Below, piece after piece: positions 1 through 7,184 of a stretch of DNA of 20,093 bases (positions are counted from its first letter, which is position 1; each line of letters begins with the position of its first letter). The notes beneath the pieces are model-generated. The model was not told the DNA's origin. It worked only from the letters and a program-made list of their open reading frames with translations, and did not search any database. The stretch comes from DATEMK01 sp035275625 (lineage in GTDB: Bacteria > Bacteroidota > Bacteroidia > AKYH767-A > OLB10). Both the position numbers and the translations under genes were made by a program. The stretch is from NCBI GenBank assembly GCA_035275625.1, contig DATEMK010000529.1:1-20093 (forward strand). Reading direction: 5' to 3'.

Positions 1-1
1 C

Positions 2-808
2 CTGTACACGAATGTTAAAAATAATAACAATATTATTTGGAAAAATCTTCATGTGGATAATTTGGTTTTATTCCAGGAAGAAGGCAAAAAAGACAGGTTA
101 ATTGGTCCCGGAGGCACCATCGCAGTAGGAAATGCTTCTGATCATGATGATTGTTTTGACCTGGAATTCAGCCTGCCTGATGATTATCATATAAATCCCA
201 CCTCAGACCAGGCGAAAATAAAAATCACCATGGATGAAATAACATGGAACAAATGGAAAGCAGGTGGATCTCAAAAGGAAAACATTGAGGTGGTGAACGA
301 AGATAAGAGAGAAGCAATTGTTACACGTAACCCCGGAAGGCTGAAAAACCTCTGTTATGCCAAAGACGAATGGAGCGCCATTCACCTGAGCTTTAATTTA
401 CTTGCCGATTGGTGGTTTGATAAAAAAGCTTTCACTACCTATAATGTTATAGAAACAACTGCTTCTGATGACCACCAGGTGATTGGAGGTGAGAAGTATG
501 AATTAAGGTACGGTGAGGAAGATAAAAGAACCATTGAACCCTCTGATGCTGAAAATTTCTCTTATATAGGCATTTATCCAAATCCGAATAATGGAAATAT
601 GCAAATGGATTACACCCTGGTAAGTGGCGAAAGAGGAGAATTAAGTATATATGATTATACAGGTAGAAATATAGCGGCCTATAATCTTACAGAAGGTAAA
701 AATTCTCTTGTAATCAATGAACCGCTATTATCAGGCGGAATGTATATTTACCAGGTAAAAGTGAATGATAAAATTGTTGGTACCGATAAGTTAGTAATCA
801 TTAAGTAA
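2..808 (+). CDS. 3' part of a T9SS-secreted surface/extracellular protein (C-terminal sorting domain)
   Basis: The reading frame is open from the left edge, so the gene starts outside the window. A GTG at 53 would be an internal codon rather than the start. About 268 residues are visible. The first part contains an Asn-rich stretch followed by Trp-Lys-Asn and a beta-rich region that I cannot assign to a family. The last 85 or so residues form a type A T9SS sorting domain: a Tyr-Pro-Asn-Pro motif near 571-582, an Ile-Tyr-Asp-Tyr-Thr-Gly-Arg strand, a Gly-Gly-Met-Tyr-Ile-Tyr motif and a Lys-Leu-Val-Ile-Ile-Lys ending. Proteins with this domain cross the outer membrane through T9SS and are usually anchored to the surface or released. 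The catalytic or binding part lies upstream and is not visible, so no enzymatic role can be given. A clear terminator follows. Confidence 0.85.
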   Translation: MYTNVKNNNNIIWKNLHVDNLVLFQEEGKKDRLIGPGGTIAVGNASDHDDCFDLEFSLPDDYHINPTSDQAKIKITMDEITWNKWKAGGSQKENIEVVNEDKREAIVTRNPGRLKNLCYAKDEWSAIHLSFNLLADWWFDKKAFTTYNVIETTASDDHQVIGGEKYELRYGEEDKRTIEPSDAENFSYIGIYPNPNNGNMQMDYTLVSGERGELSIYDYTGRNIAAYNLTEGKNSLVINEPLLSGGMYIYQVKVNDKIVGTDKLVIIK

Positions 809-827
809 TTAAGTTAGTAATCATTAA
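788..827 (+). repeat. Tandem duplication (period 23 bp) across the stop codon
   Basis: A 17-base stretch at 788-804 is repeated without mismatch at 811-827, giving a 23-bp period. The first copy encodes the last residues of the sorting domain, and the stop lies at 806-808. The second copy is untranslated. It looks like a recent slippage duplication in the 3' end of the gene. Confidence 0.8.
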
Positions 828-837
828 CTAATCGCTT

Positions 838-870
838 AAGGGCAGCCCTGTAGTCGGGGCTGCCCTTTTT
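838..870 (+). terminator. Rho-independent terminator of the T9SS cargo gene
   Basis: A perfect 11-bp stem pairs 838-848 with 857-867 around an 8-nt loop. The 3' arm runs into a T tract (866-870, with more T after one G). It lies 30 bases after the stop at 808. The minus-strand reading has no U tract, so it serves the plus strand only. Confidence 0.9.
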
Positions 871-963
871 GTTTTCTTCGGGTGTTCATTTAACATGATT
901 ATTTATTCCCTGCAGGTTACTTTGAAACAAACCTGTCGCCTGAAAATGAACGCTGCCTGTTAA

Positions 964-1851
964 CTATCCTGATTTATTTACAAGACCTGCAGGTCCCAAT
1001 TGTTCAATATTATATCCCTTTGGATAAGTGCGGTTATGTTCTGTTGTGACAAAAGAAGGATATTTTTTAAAAGTGATTTTACGAAGGCATGCTGCTCTCA
1101 GCTTCATAGCCGCATTTACGGATGATTTCAACAGGGCAGGAGACGGGGAATAGCCAAGAGCTTTTATCATCCCGTCATCGAGCAGGCATTTCATCACGGG
1201 TAAAACAAAAGGCTTCGCAAAAAAGGGCATCCAGCCTTTAACAATATTTACGGTTGCATTGCCGACAGCCCGGTTGGTTTCTTCAAACACAAAATTCTTT
1301 TTTTCATAGTCATGAGCGAACTTTTCAAAATCATTTAACGAACCCGGAATATTTTTAATGTTCATCCTTTTACCGACTTCTGTAAAAAAATAATACAAAG
1401 CCTGCCGTTCATTTTCTGAGGTCTTTCTCCAACCGAAAGCATCAATCCATTGCATAGGCAGAAAAATAAATGTGGAAAGAACAAAAAGAAAATCATCGTT
1501 TGCAATTTTATAAAACCCGTGAATCTTATTGGTGTGCGCAATTGCACGCGCACCTTTTTCACTCTCATATCCATTTTGCATGAATTCTGCCACAAGAAGA
1601 GCGGTATCATCATATCTTTTCTGTCCCTGTTTTCTGAATTCTCCTGTGCGGTGCAGGAGATGTGAAACAGCAGGGCTGCAAAAAGTACGCATGAGCGCCA
1701 CTTCGAGTGACCGCACAACGTCCCAAGGAAATTCGTAACCCGTCATCAGGTGAATAATGCGGCAATGATCTTTTACAGGATCAAGGGATTTAATTTCGGC
1801 AGTAACGGAACTGTTGCGTATGAATCCAAAATGTTTGGAGTAGCTTTTCAT
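964..1851 (-). CDS. MpaB/DUF2236-family oxygenase-like protein
   Basis: This 295-residue protein looks like the bacterial branch of the 'oxygenase MpaB / rubber oxygenase catalytic domain' family (formerly DUF2236). Members of that family are helical, and the characterised ones are haem-dependent oxygenases. Visible marks are an early Phe-Pro-Trp-Asp segment and Arg-Ser-Leu-Glu (residues 41-50), Lys-Arg-Tyr-Asp-Asp-Thr (78-83), His106 and His111-Gly (the paired histidines expected for the metal/haem site), Asn-Asp-Asp (118-120) and Leu-Ser-Thr-Phe (125-128). There is no signal peptide, so it is probably cytoplasmic or peripheral. It is transcribed away from ilvE across about 200 bases. A TAnnTTTG element ends 4 bases before the ATG, which suggests a nearly leaderless message. 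The substrate is unknown. The family call rests on recalled motifs, not a search. Confidence 0.7.
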   Translation of the reverse strand: MKSYSKHFGFIRNSSVTAEIKSLDPVKDHCRIIHLMTGYEFPWDVVRSLEVALMRTFCSPAVSHLLHRTGEFRKQGQKRYDDTALLVAEFMQNGYESEKGARAIAHTNKIHGFYKIANDDFLFVLSTFIFLPMQWIDAFGWRKTSENERQALYYFFTEVGKRMNIKNIPGSLNDFEKFAHDYEKKNFVFEETNRAVGNATVNIVKGWMPFFAKPFVLPVMKCLLDDGMIKALGYSPSPALLKSSVNAAMKLRAACLRKITFKKYPSFVTTEHNRTYPKGYNIEQLGPAGLVNKSG

Positions 1852-1855
1852 TGTT

Positions 1856-1863
1856 CAAAAATA
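1856..1863 (-). promoter_or_regulatory. Candidate -7 promoter element of the MpaB-like gene
   Basis: Read on the minus strand this is TATTTTTG, an exact match to the Bacteroidota TAnnTTTG element. Only four bases separate it from the ATG, so transcription would begin at or next to the start codon. A convincing -33 TTG at the usual spacing is missing: the nearest TTTG is about 14 bases upstream. The call is therefore tentative. Confidence 0.35.
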
Positions 1864-2003
1864 AGTTTCTGTAATTACAAAAAAAAGTGTTGAAAAGATT
1901 TTCGCTGCCGATTTTTACCATCGGTGCATATTACCATGGACTTCGATGGAAAATTCAGCTTGCTTTTTACTGAAAAAGTAAATGAGAAACAGGATGTTTT
2001 CCA

Positions 2004-2011
2004 TATATTTG
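2004..2011 (+). promoter_or_regulatory. Candidate -7 promoter element of ilvE
   Basis: TATATTTG is an exact TAnnTTTG match, 39 bases before the ATG at 2051. It would give an ordinary 5' leader of about 30-35 nt. It lies inside the longer open frame that begins at 1982, which supports the downstream start. The -33 region shows no good TTG. Confidence 0.4.
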
Positions 2012-2050
2012 AAAATTATTCAGGATTGTACCTTCATAAATCAAAGTAAT

Positions 2051-3112
2051 ATGTTAACAGCAGCTTCCATAGACATTAAAAAAGTTTCAGCATCCCGGCT
2101 ATCCCAGGTTGACTTCAGCAATCTTTCTTTCGGAAAAGTGTATTCCGACCACATGTTCATTGCTGAGTATAAAAACAACAAATGGAATTCAACGCGGATT
2201 GTTCCTTACGATAAAATACAATTCACACCTGCCATGTCGGCACTGCATTACGGGCAGGCCATTTTCGAAGGCTTTAAAGCGTACCGGAGTAATAAAGAAG
2301 ATGTGCGCATTTTTCGTCCTTTGGATAATCACAGGCGCATGAACAGATCTGCCGTGCGAATGGCAATGCCTGAAATTCCTGAAGAAATTTTCATGGAAGG
2401 GCTCACCCGCCTTATTGATCTTGACCGTGACTGGATTCCTTCTGCTGCGGGAACTTCCTTGTACATCCGTCCTGTTATGTTCGGCACCGAAGAGCATGTG
2501 GGAGTAAAACCCTCTGAAACATATACACTTGCTATCATTACCGGGCCTGTGGGCAAGTATTATAACGTTCCGCTTAAAGTGCTTGTCGAAACGGAATACA
2601 CCCGTGCCGGACCGGGAGGAGTGGGATATGCTAAAGCAGCAGGCAATTACGGACGTTCGCTTTTACCTGCAAAGCTGGCGCAGGAAAAAGGTTACCACCA
2701 GCTGATATGGACAGATGCGGAGCACCATCGTTATATTGAAGAATCAGGAACTATGAATGTGGCTTTTGTAATTGATAACACATTGGTTACCCCGCCTGCA
2801 GGCAGCACTATTCTCGAAGGCATTACGCGCGATAGTATTCTTACTATTGCCAAAGACCTGGGGATAAAATCTGAAGTGCGTAAAATTGCCATTGACGAAG
2901 TGATTGATGCGCTCTCCGAAAACCGGCTGCAGGAAGCTTTTGGCGCAGGCACTGCTGCAACTATCGCCCATATTGTAACAATTGGTTACAACGGAAAAGA
3001 TTATTCCCTTCCCGCTTATACTGACAATTCTCTTTCCGGCATCATTTCCGCAGAGCTTGATAAAATATGGTATGGCGAAGAAGACAAATTCGGCTGGATG
3101 TGGAAAGTGTAA
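2051..3112 (+). CDS. ilvE: Branched-chain amino acid aminotransferase
   Basis: This 353-residue fold-type IV PLP enzyme transfers the amino group between Leu/Ile/Val and 2-oxoglutarate. It catalyses the last step of branched-chain amino acid synthesis and the first of their breakdown, in the cytoplasm. Visible features are the Ala-Leu-His-Tyr-Gly-Gln-Ala-Ile-Phe-Glu-Gly substrate-pocket motif, an Arg-Pro segment for the PLP phosphate, the PLP-binding lysine Lys195 in Tyr-Ala-Lys-Ala-Ala-Gly-Asn, and the Glu-Glu-Ser-Gly-Thr-Met-Asn motif near residues 230-237. Length and ending match the long BCAT class typical of Bacteroidota. The frame is open from 1982, but the first 23 residues of that version are atypical and a promoter-like element lies within them, so I chose the ATG at 2051. 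It stands alone, divergent from the MpaB-like gene. Confidence 0.95.
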   Translation: MLTAASIDIKKVSASRLSQVDFSNLSFGKVYSDHMFIAEYKNNKWNSTRIVPYDKIQFTPAMSALHYGQAIFEGFKAYRSNKEDVRIFRPLDNHRRMNRSAVRMAMPEIPEEIFMEGLTRLIDLDRDWIPSAAGTSLYIRPVMFGTEEHVGVKPSETYTLAIITGPVGKYYNVPLKVLVETEYTRAGPGGVGYAKAAGNYGRSLLPAKLAQEKGYHQLIWTDAEHHRYIEESGTMNVAFVIDNTLVTPPAGSTILEGITRDSILTIAKDLGIKSEVRKIAIDEVIDALSENRLQEAFGAGTAATIAHIVTIGYNGKDYSLPAYTDNSLSGIISAELDKIWYGEEDKFGWMWKV

Positions 3113-3271
3113 GTGCTGCACTGGCCGCATGTTGACTTTTTTTGTTCATGGTTATAAGTTGTCTTTACTTTTTACCGGAATAAAATATTTTCATCGGATT
3201 TAAAATCTGTTAATATATATGCTGTGAAGTTATACAACCCGGATAATTTCTTCATGGATCCATTTCTCAAA

Positions 3272-6256
3272 ATGAGAGCCGGGTTAAAATTTATATTTTT
3301 ATTTGTGTTTTTGTTTTCCGTCAGGTGCTTCCATGTTGTTTCTCAAACTCCGGTTTATAAAAACTACACCGTGGCAGACGGGTTGCCCAGCCAGACTGTT
3401 TATAGTGTCATGCAGGACAGGAAAGGGTACATCTGGATTTCAACGGATGCAGGTGTAAGCCGTTTTGACGGAGTTCATTTTAATAATTTCACAACCAATG
3501 ACGGGCTTTCGGACAACGAAATATTTTACATTTTTGAAGACTCTGGTGGAAAACTGTGGTTCATTACCTTCAATGGCAAACCCTGCTATTTTTTTAATGA
3601 AAAATTTTTTAATCCCGGCAACGATACGGTTCTCAAAAAAATAAAAATCTCCGGCCCTCTTCGTTCCATTTATGAGGACAGCAGGCATAATACATGGTTT
3701 GGAACATCTAACAGCAGTGTCGCTTACATAACAGCGAAAGGAGAAGTATATAACATTTCTTTACCGGGTTCATTTACTTCCAGCAGGAGTGTTTATTTTT
3801 ATGAACCGGGAAAAAAAGATTTTTACATTGTTTTCGCAGGACGGTTTTATTCTTATAATAATAACTCCTTTACTGAAGTTAAACTGCCGCCTGTTTCGGT
3901 TACCAATGAACTTGCTTTTTGCAATATCTCTGAAAGCAAAGCAGCTTATGTTTCAGACCAGGGAATTGAATTGCTTGTAGGAAAGCAATTTACTCATCTT
4001 ACAACTAACGCTAAAGCTGAATATCTCATTGTAACTATTTATTACGATCCTCATAATGAGAATATATGGTTAACAAGCTATCAGAAAGGCGCTGTACTGC
4101 TGCAAAAAGACGAAAGCGGAAATTATAATGTTATGCGCACACTGCTGAAAGAAAAAAGAATAATAAGAGTGTATAGTGATAATGAAAACAATACCTGGTT
4201 TGCGAGTTCAGGAAATGGTGTTTACAAATTATCGTCTGAGAATTTTAACCTTACTTCTTTTACAGCGCAGGACGGGCTGGAGCAAAGCCCGGTGAACTGT
4301 ATTAAAATTGATTCGGTGAAAAATATCTGGATCGGGCATAACAATGGTTTTTTAAGCCGTATTGATAAAGAAGGAAAGATTACAAAATTTGACTGCAGCT
4401 TAAATAAAAAAAGATATGTGCGGGTGATAGGCATTGAGCTCGATAAACAAAATAATATTTGGGTGGGTACGGATAATGGAGTGCTGGCTTTTAAATCCCC
4501 AATAGAGAATGATTTTGAAAATAACAGTTTTATAGCACTGGATAGTAATTTTATAGCTTTCTCTTTTAAAGCATTTGCTGTTGACACACAGGATAATCTT
4601 ACCATTACCTATTCGCATGGAGTAGGTAAATTAAACATACAGGGAAAAAAACGGTTCTTTTCTTCATATAATAAAGCTATCCCGTATGAGCGGACCTACA
4701 CTCATTTCTTTGATCATGCTGACAATCTTTGGATTTCAAATATTAACGGGCTTTGTCTTTTGAAAAACGATTCGTTGATTTATTACGGTTTGCCTGATAA
4801 AACTCCAATGCCGAGAATATCCAATATTGGCGAATCAAGGGACAGCACGCTTGTTCTTGGCACGTATGGTTTTGGTGTTTTGTTTTTTAAAAACGGAAAA
4901 GTTATTAACCGGTTTACAGAAGCAGATGGTTTAGCCGGTAACATTTGCAAAAAAATATTTATAAATGCAGATACTATTTATGTGGCATCTGTCGGGGGGC
5001 TGAGCCGTTTTGTTTACAGGAACAATGTGATAACCGCAATAAAAAAATTTACTGTTTCTGTCGGGCTGCTTTCTACTTCAGTTAATGATATTGTTGTGGA
5101 TGGCGAAACTATATATATAGCAACAACTGAAGGTGTGAGCATTCTTCCGGTTAATTTACAAAATCTTCAATCGGTTCCGCCATCGGTTTATATTACTTCC
5201 CTGAAGGTGAACGGAGTGCCGGCTGACACTTCCAAAAGAATTAATTTGAACTATCAAAACCAATATTTACAGTTTAACTTTATTGCTCCCGTCTTTGACC
5301 AGCCTGAAAATACGGTTTACAGTTATAACATTAGCGGCCATGGGAACGAATGGACAGAAACAAAAAACACAGCAGTAGAATTTTCTTTGCTTGAACCGGG
5401 TGAATATATATTCAGCGTGAGAGCCAAAAAAGATAATTCTGCATGGAGTGATCCTGCCCGGTTAATTTTTTTTATTTCCCCTCCTTACTGGAAAAATGCC
5501 TGGTTCAGGCTGGCGGCAATTTTGTTTTCTTTCCTTATTATTTATTTTATTGTTTTTTTCAGAATCAGCAGGGTGAAAAAAGCGGCAAATGAAAAAACAG
5601 AGCTGAACCGCAAGATTGCAGGGCTTGAAATGAAAGCATTGCGCGCCCAGATGAACCCTCACTTTACTTTTAACGTGATGAATTCCATTCAGAATTATAT
5701 TATAAATAACGATTCAACTTCTGCATTACGATATCTTTCAAAGTTTGCAAAACTTATCAGGATAACTTTGGATAATTCTCAATCGCCTGTAATAAAGCTT
5801 TCGGAAGAATTAACTGCGCTTGAAATTTACATGGAGCTGGAAAAGATGCGGTTTAAAGAAAAATTTGAATATGAAATAATAGCAGGCAGCGATGTGGACA
5901 CGTCAGCTATTTTTATTCCATCCTTGCTTTTGCAGCCTTACGTTGAAAATGCAATTAAGCACGGCATCATGGATAAAAGGGAAAATGGAAAAGTTTCGGT
6001 CAGGATTAATAAAAATAAAAACATTATTTGCTGCGTTATTGAAGATAATGGTGTGGGGAGACAAAAAGCGGAAGCAATGAAAAATACTGACAATGAAAAT
6101 CACCACATTTCTTTAGGTTCACAGATAGCCCTTCACCGGGTTGAAGCGTATAACATTGCAAACAATTCGACTATAGAGGTGAAGGTGGAAGATTTAAAAA
6201 ATGAACAAAATGAAGCAGCAGGAACCAGGGTTTTAATTCATGTACCGGTTAAGTAA
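3272..6256 (+). CDS. Beta-propeller (Reg_prop)/Y_Y_Y sensor histidine kinase of the LytS/YehU type
   Basis: This membrane kinase of about 994 residues begins with a signal sequence (Met-Arg-Ala-Gly-Leu-Lys, then a hydrophobic run, cleavage before Gln-Thr-Pro). A periplasmic sensor of ligand_beta_propeller repeats follows (about 30-630), with recurring Gly-Leu-Pro/Ser, Asp-X-X-Gly-X-Ile-Trp and Gly-Val-X-X-Phe motifs. Next come a Y_Y_Y domain (about 658-738), one membrane span (about 746-766), a His_kinase dimerisation domain with His797 in Gln-Met-Asn-Pro-His-Phe, and a HATPase with N-box Asn893 and Asp-Asn-Gly-Val-Gly from Asp925. It should phosphorylate the LytTR regulator that starts 4 bases after its stop. 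Starts at 3224 (GTG) and 3254 (ATG) are also in frame; 3272 gives the cleanest signal peptide. The ligand is unknown. The phospho-acceptor motif departs from the usual His-Phe-Leu-Phe-Asn-Ser. Confidence 0.92.
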   Translation: MRAGLKFIFLFVFLFSVRCFHVVSQTPVYKNYTVADGLPSQTVYSVMQDRKGYIWISTDAGVSRFDGVHFNNFTTNDGLSDNEIFYIFEDSGGKLWFITFNGKPCYFFNEKFFNPGNDTVLKKIKISGPLRSIYEDSRHNTWFGTSNSSVAYITAKGEVYNISLPGSFTSSRSVYFYEPGKKDFYIVFAGRFYSYNNNSFTEVKLPPVSVTNELAFCNISESKAAYVSDQGIELLVGKQFTHLTTNAKAEYLIVTIYYDPHNENIWLTSYQKGAVLLQKDESGNYNVMRTLLKEKRIIRVYSDNENNTWFASSGNGVYKLSSENFNLTSFTAQDGLEQSPVNCIKIDSVKNIWIGHNNGFLSRIDKEGKITKFDCSLNKKRYVRVIGIELDKQNNIWVGTDNGVLAFKSPIENDFENNSFIALDSNFIAFSFKAFAVDTQDNLTITYSHGVGKLNIQGKKRFFSSYNKAIPYERTYTHFFDHADNLWISNINGLCLLKNDSLIYYGLPDKTPMPRISNIGESRDSTLVLGTYGFGVLFFKNGKVINRFTEADGLAGNICKKIFINADTIYVASVGGLSRFVYRNNVITAIKKFTVSVGLLSTSVNDIVVDGETIYIATTEGVSILPVNLQNLQSVPPSVYITSLKVNGVPADTSKRINLNYQNQYLQFNFIAPVFDQPENTVYSYNISGHGNEWTETKNTAVEFSLLEPGEYIFSVRAKKDNSAWSDPARLIFFISPPYWKNAWFRLAAILFSFLIIYFIVFFRISRVKKAANEKTELNRKIAGLEMKALRAQMNPHFTFNVMNSIQNYIINNDSTSALRYLSKFAKLIRITLDNSQSPVIKLSEELTALEIYMELEKMRFKEKFEYEIIAGSDVDTSAIFIPSLLLQPYVENAIKHGIMDKRENGKVSVRINKNKNIICCVIEDNGVGRQKAEAMKNTDNENHHISLGSQIALHRVEAYNIANNSTIEVKVEDLKNEQNEAAGTRVLIHVPVK

Positions 6257-6260
6257 AATT

Positions 6261-7004
6261 ATGATAAACGCAATAATTGTTGATGACGAAAAGGACGGAC
6301 GCGAAGCGCTGCATAAAATAATACTAAATTTTACTAAGAATGTTAATGTAGTTGCCATGGCTGATTCTGCTGAAAGCGCTTTCGCTGACATTGAAAAATA
6401 TAAACCGGATCTGGTTTTTCTTGACATCGAAATGCCGGGTGAAACCGGGTTTGACCTGCTTCGGAAATTTAAAAGCATTTCATTCAAAACAATCTTTATT
6501 ACTGCTCATAGCCATTATGCAATTAAAGCATTTAAATTTTCTGCTATTGATTATCTATTAAAGCCGGTCGACATTGATGACCTTGTGGAAGCCGTTAAAA
6601 AAGTTGAAACTTCAATACCTGCGAATCATACTCCTGACTATAATACCTTCCTGCAGGAAATAGGAAAAAAATCACCTGAAAAAATTGCGCTTCCGTTGCA
6701 TGATGGTTTAGAATATGTTCGGATAAGCGACATAATACGTTTTGAAGGGGATGGAAGCTATACTACTGCTTATCTTGCAGATGGAAAAAAAATTATGGTT
6801 TCAAGAAACATTAAAGAATACGAAGATTTGCTCTCAGAAAATAATTTTTTTCGCTGTCATATTTCACATCTCATTAACCTGCACCGGGTAAAACGCTTTA
6901 GCCGCCACGATGGGTATTATGCAGAAATGAACGATGGCAAAAGAGTTGAAATTTCCAGGAGAAAAAAAGATGGCTTTGTTGCAAGAATGAACGCGCTTTC
7001 CTGA
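6261..7004 (+). CDS. LytTR-family response regulator (REC-LytTR)
   Basis: This 247-residue cytoplasmic regulator has an N-terminal receiver domain. It shows the acidic Asp-Asp-Glu pocket near residues 9-11, phospho-acceptor Asp55 in Phe-Leu-Asp-Ile-Glu-Met-Pro-Gly, Thr in Phe-Ile-Thr-Ala-His, and Lys in Leu-Leu-Lys-Pro-Val. The C-terminal LytTR DNA-binding domain (about 140-245) has the family's Phe-Phe-Arg-X-His and Leu-Ile-Asn-Leu segment. The frame is open from 6240, but the start at 6261 aligns with the family (Met-Ile-Asn-Ala-Ile-Ile-Val-Asp-Asp-Glu) and leaves a 4-base gap to the kinase stop. It is almost surely the partner of that kinase. Targets are unknown. The adjacent secreted-protein genes are the obvious candidates. 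No terminator is clear after it. Confidence 0.93.
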   Translation: MINAIIVDDEKDGREALHKIILNFTKNVNVVAMADSAESAFADIEKYKPDLVFLDIEMPGETGFDLLRKFKSISFKTIFITAHSHYAIKAFKFSAIDYLLKPVDIDDLVEAVKKVETSIPANHTPDYNTFLQEIGKKSPEKIALPLHDGLEYVRISDIIRFEGDGSYTTAYLADGKKIMVSRNIKEYEDLLSENNFFRCHISHLINLHRVKRFSRHDGYYAEMNDGKRVEISRRKKDGFVARMNALS

Positions 7005-7084
7005 TTTTACTTTTTTTCTCTTTACCATTTTTAAACTAATACACGGATTCTTTAAATCCAAAGCTGCCGGGATTGAATCAGCTA

Positions 7085-7115
7085 TTGTTTACCTGGTTAT
7101 CGCCTGTTATTTTTC
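7085..7115 (+). promoter_or_regulatory. Candidate promoter of the kelch-like cargo gene
   Basis: TTG (7085-7087), a 20-base spacer and TATTTTTC (7108-7115) fit the Bacteroidota TTG/TAnnTTTG promoter except for the final base. A start site near 7120 would put the structured leader at 7128 right at the 5' end of the message. Confidence 0.4.
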
Positions 7116-7127
7116 ACTAAATTAAAA

Positions 7128-7170
7128 GGGCGGAAACCGAAAAGCCCCGGAGAGAGTAGGTGAAAATTTT
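7128..7170 (+). promoter_or_regulatory. Structured 5' leader element, copy 1
   Basis: This element matches 8539-8577 upstream of the next gene, at roughly three-quarters identity with small gaps. It can fold as an outer stem GGGC (7128-7131) with GCCC (7144-7147), enclosing a small GG/CC stem (7132-7133 with 7137-7138) and an unpaired GAAAA (7139-7143). A purine-rich GAGAGTA stretch and an A4T4 run follow, ending 14 bases before the ATG at 7185. It matches no riboswitch class I know. Confidence 0.5.
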
Positions 7171-7184
7171 TTTATACAAAGCCA

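Noticed and set aside
1918..1949. CCATCG/CGATGG dyad in the divergent ilvE region
   Set aside because: Six bases per arm with a 20-base spacer is weak evidence in a 200-base region. Not kept as a feature.
1982..2050. Upstream ATG extending ilvE by 23 residues
   Set aside because: The extra residues do not look like the family N-terminus, and a TAnnTTTG promoter element lies inside them. The ATG at 2051 fits better.
3224..3271. GTG start at 3224 (or ATG at 3254) for the propeller kinase
   Set aside because: These add a polar stretch in front of a good signal peptide that begins at 3272. They cannot be fully excluded, but 3272 is the simpler start.
5462..5662. Antisense open frames within the large genes (for example in the kinases and ilvE)
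   Set aside because: They lie fully inside well-supported genes, lack family features and start signals, and are expected by chance.
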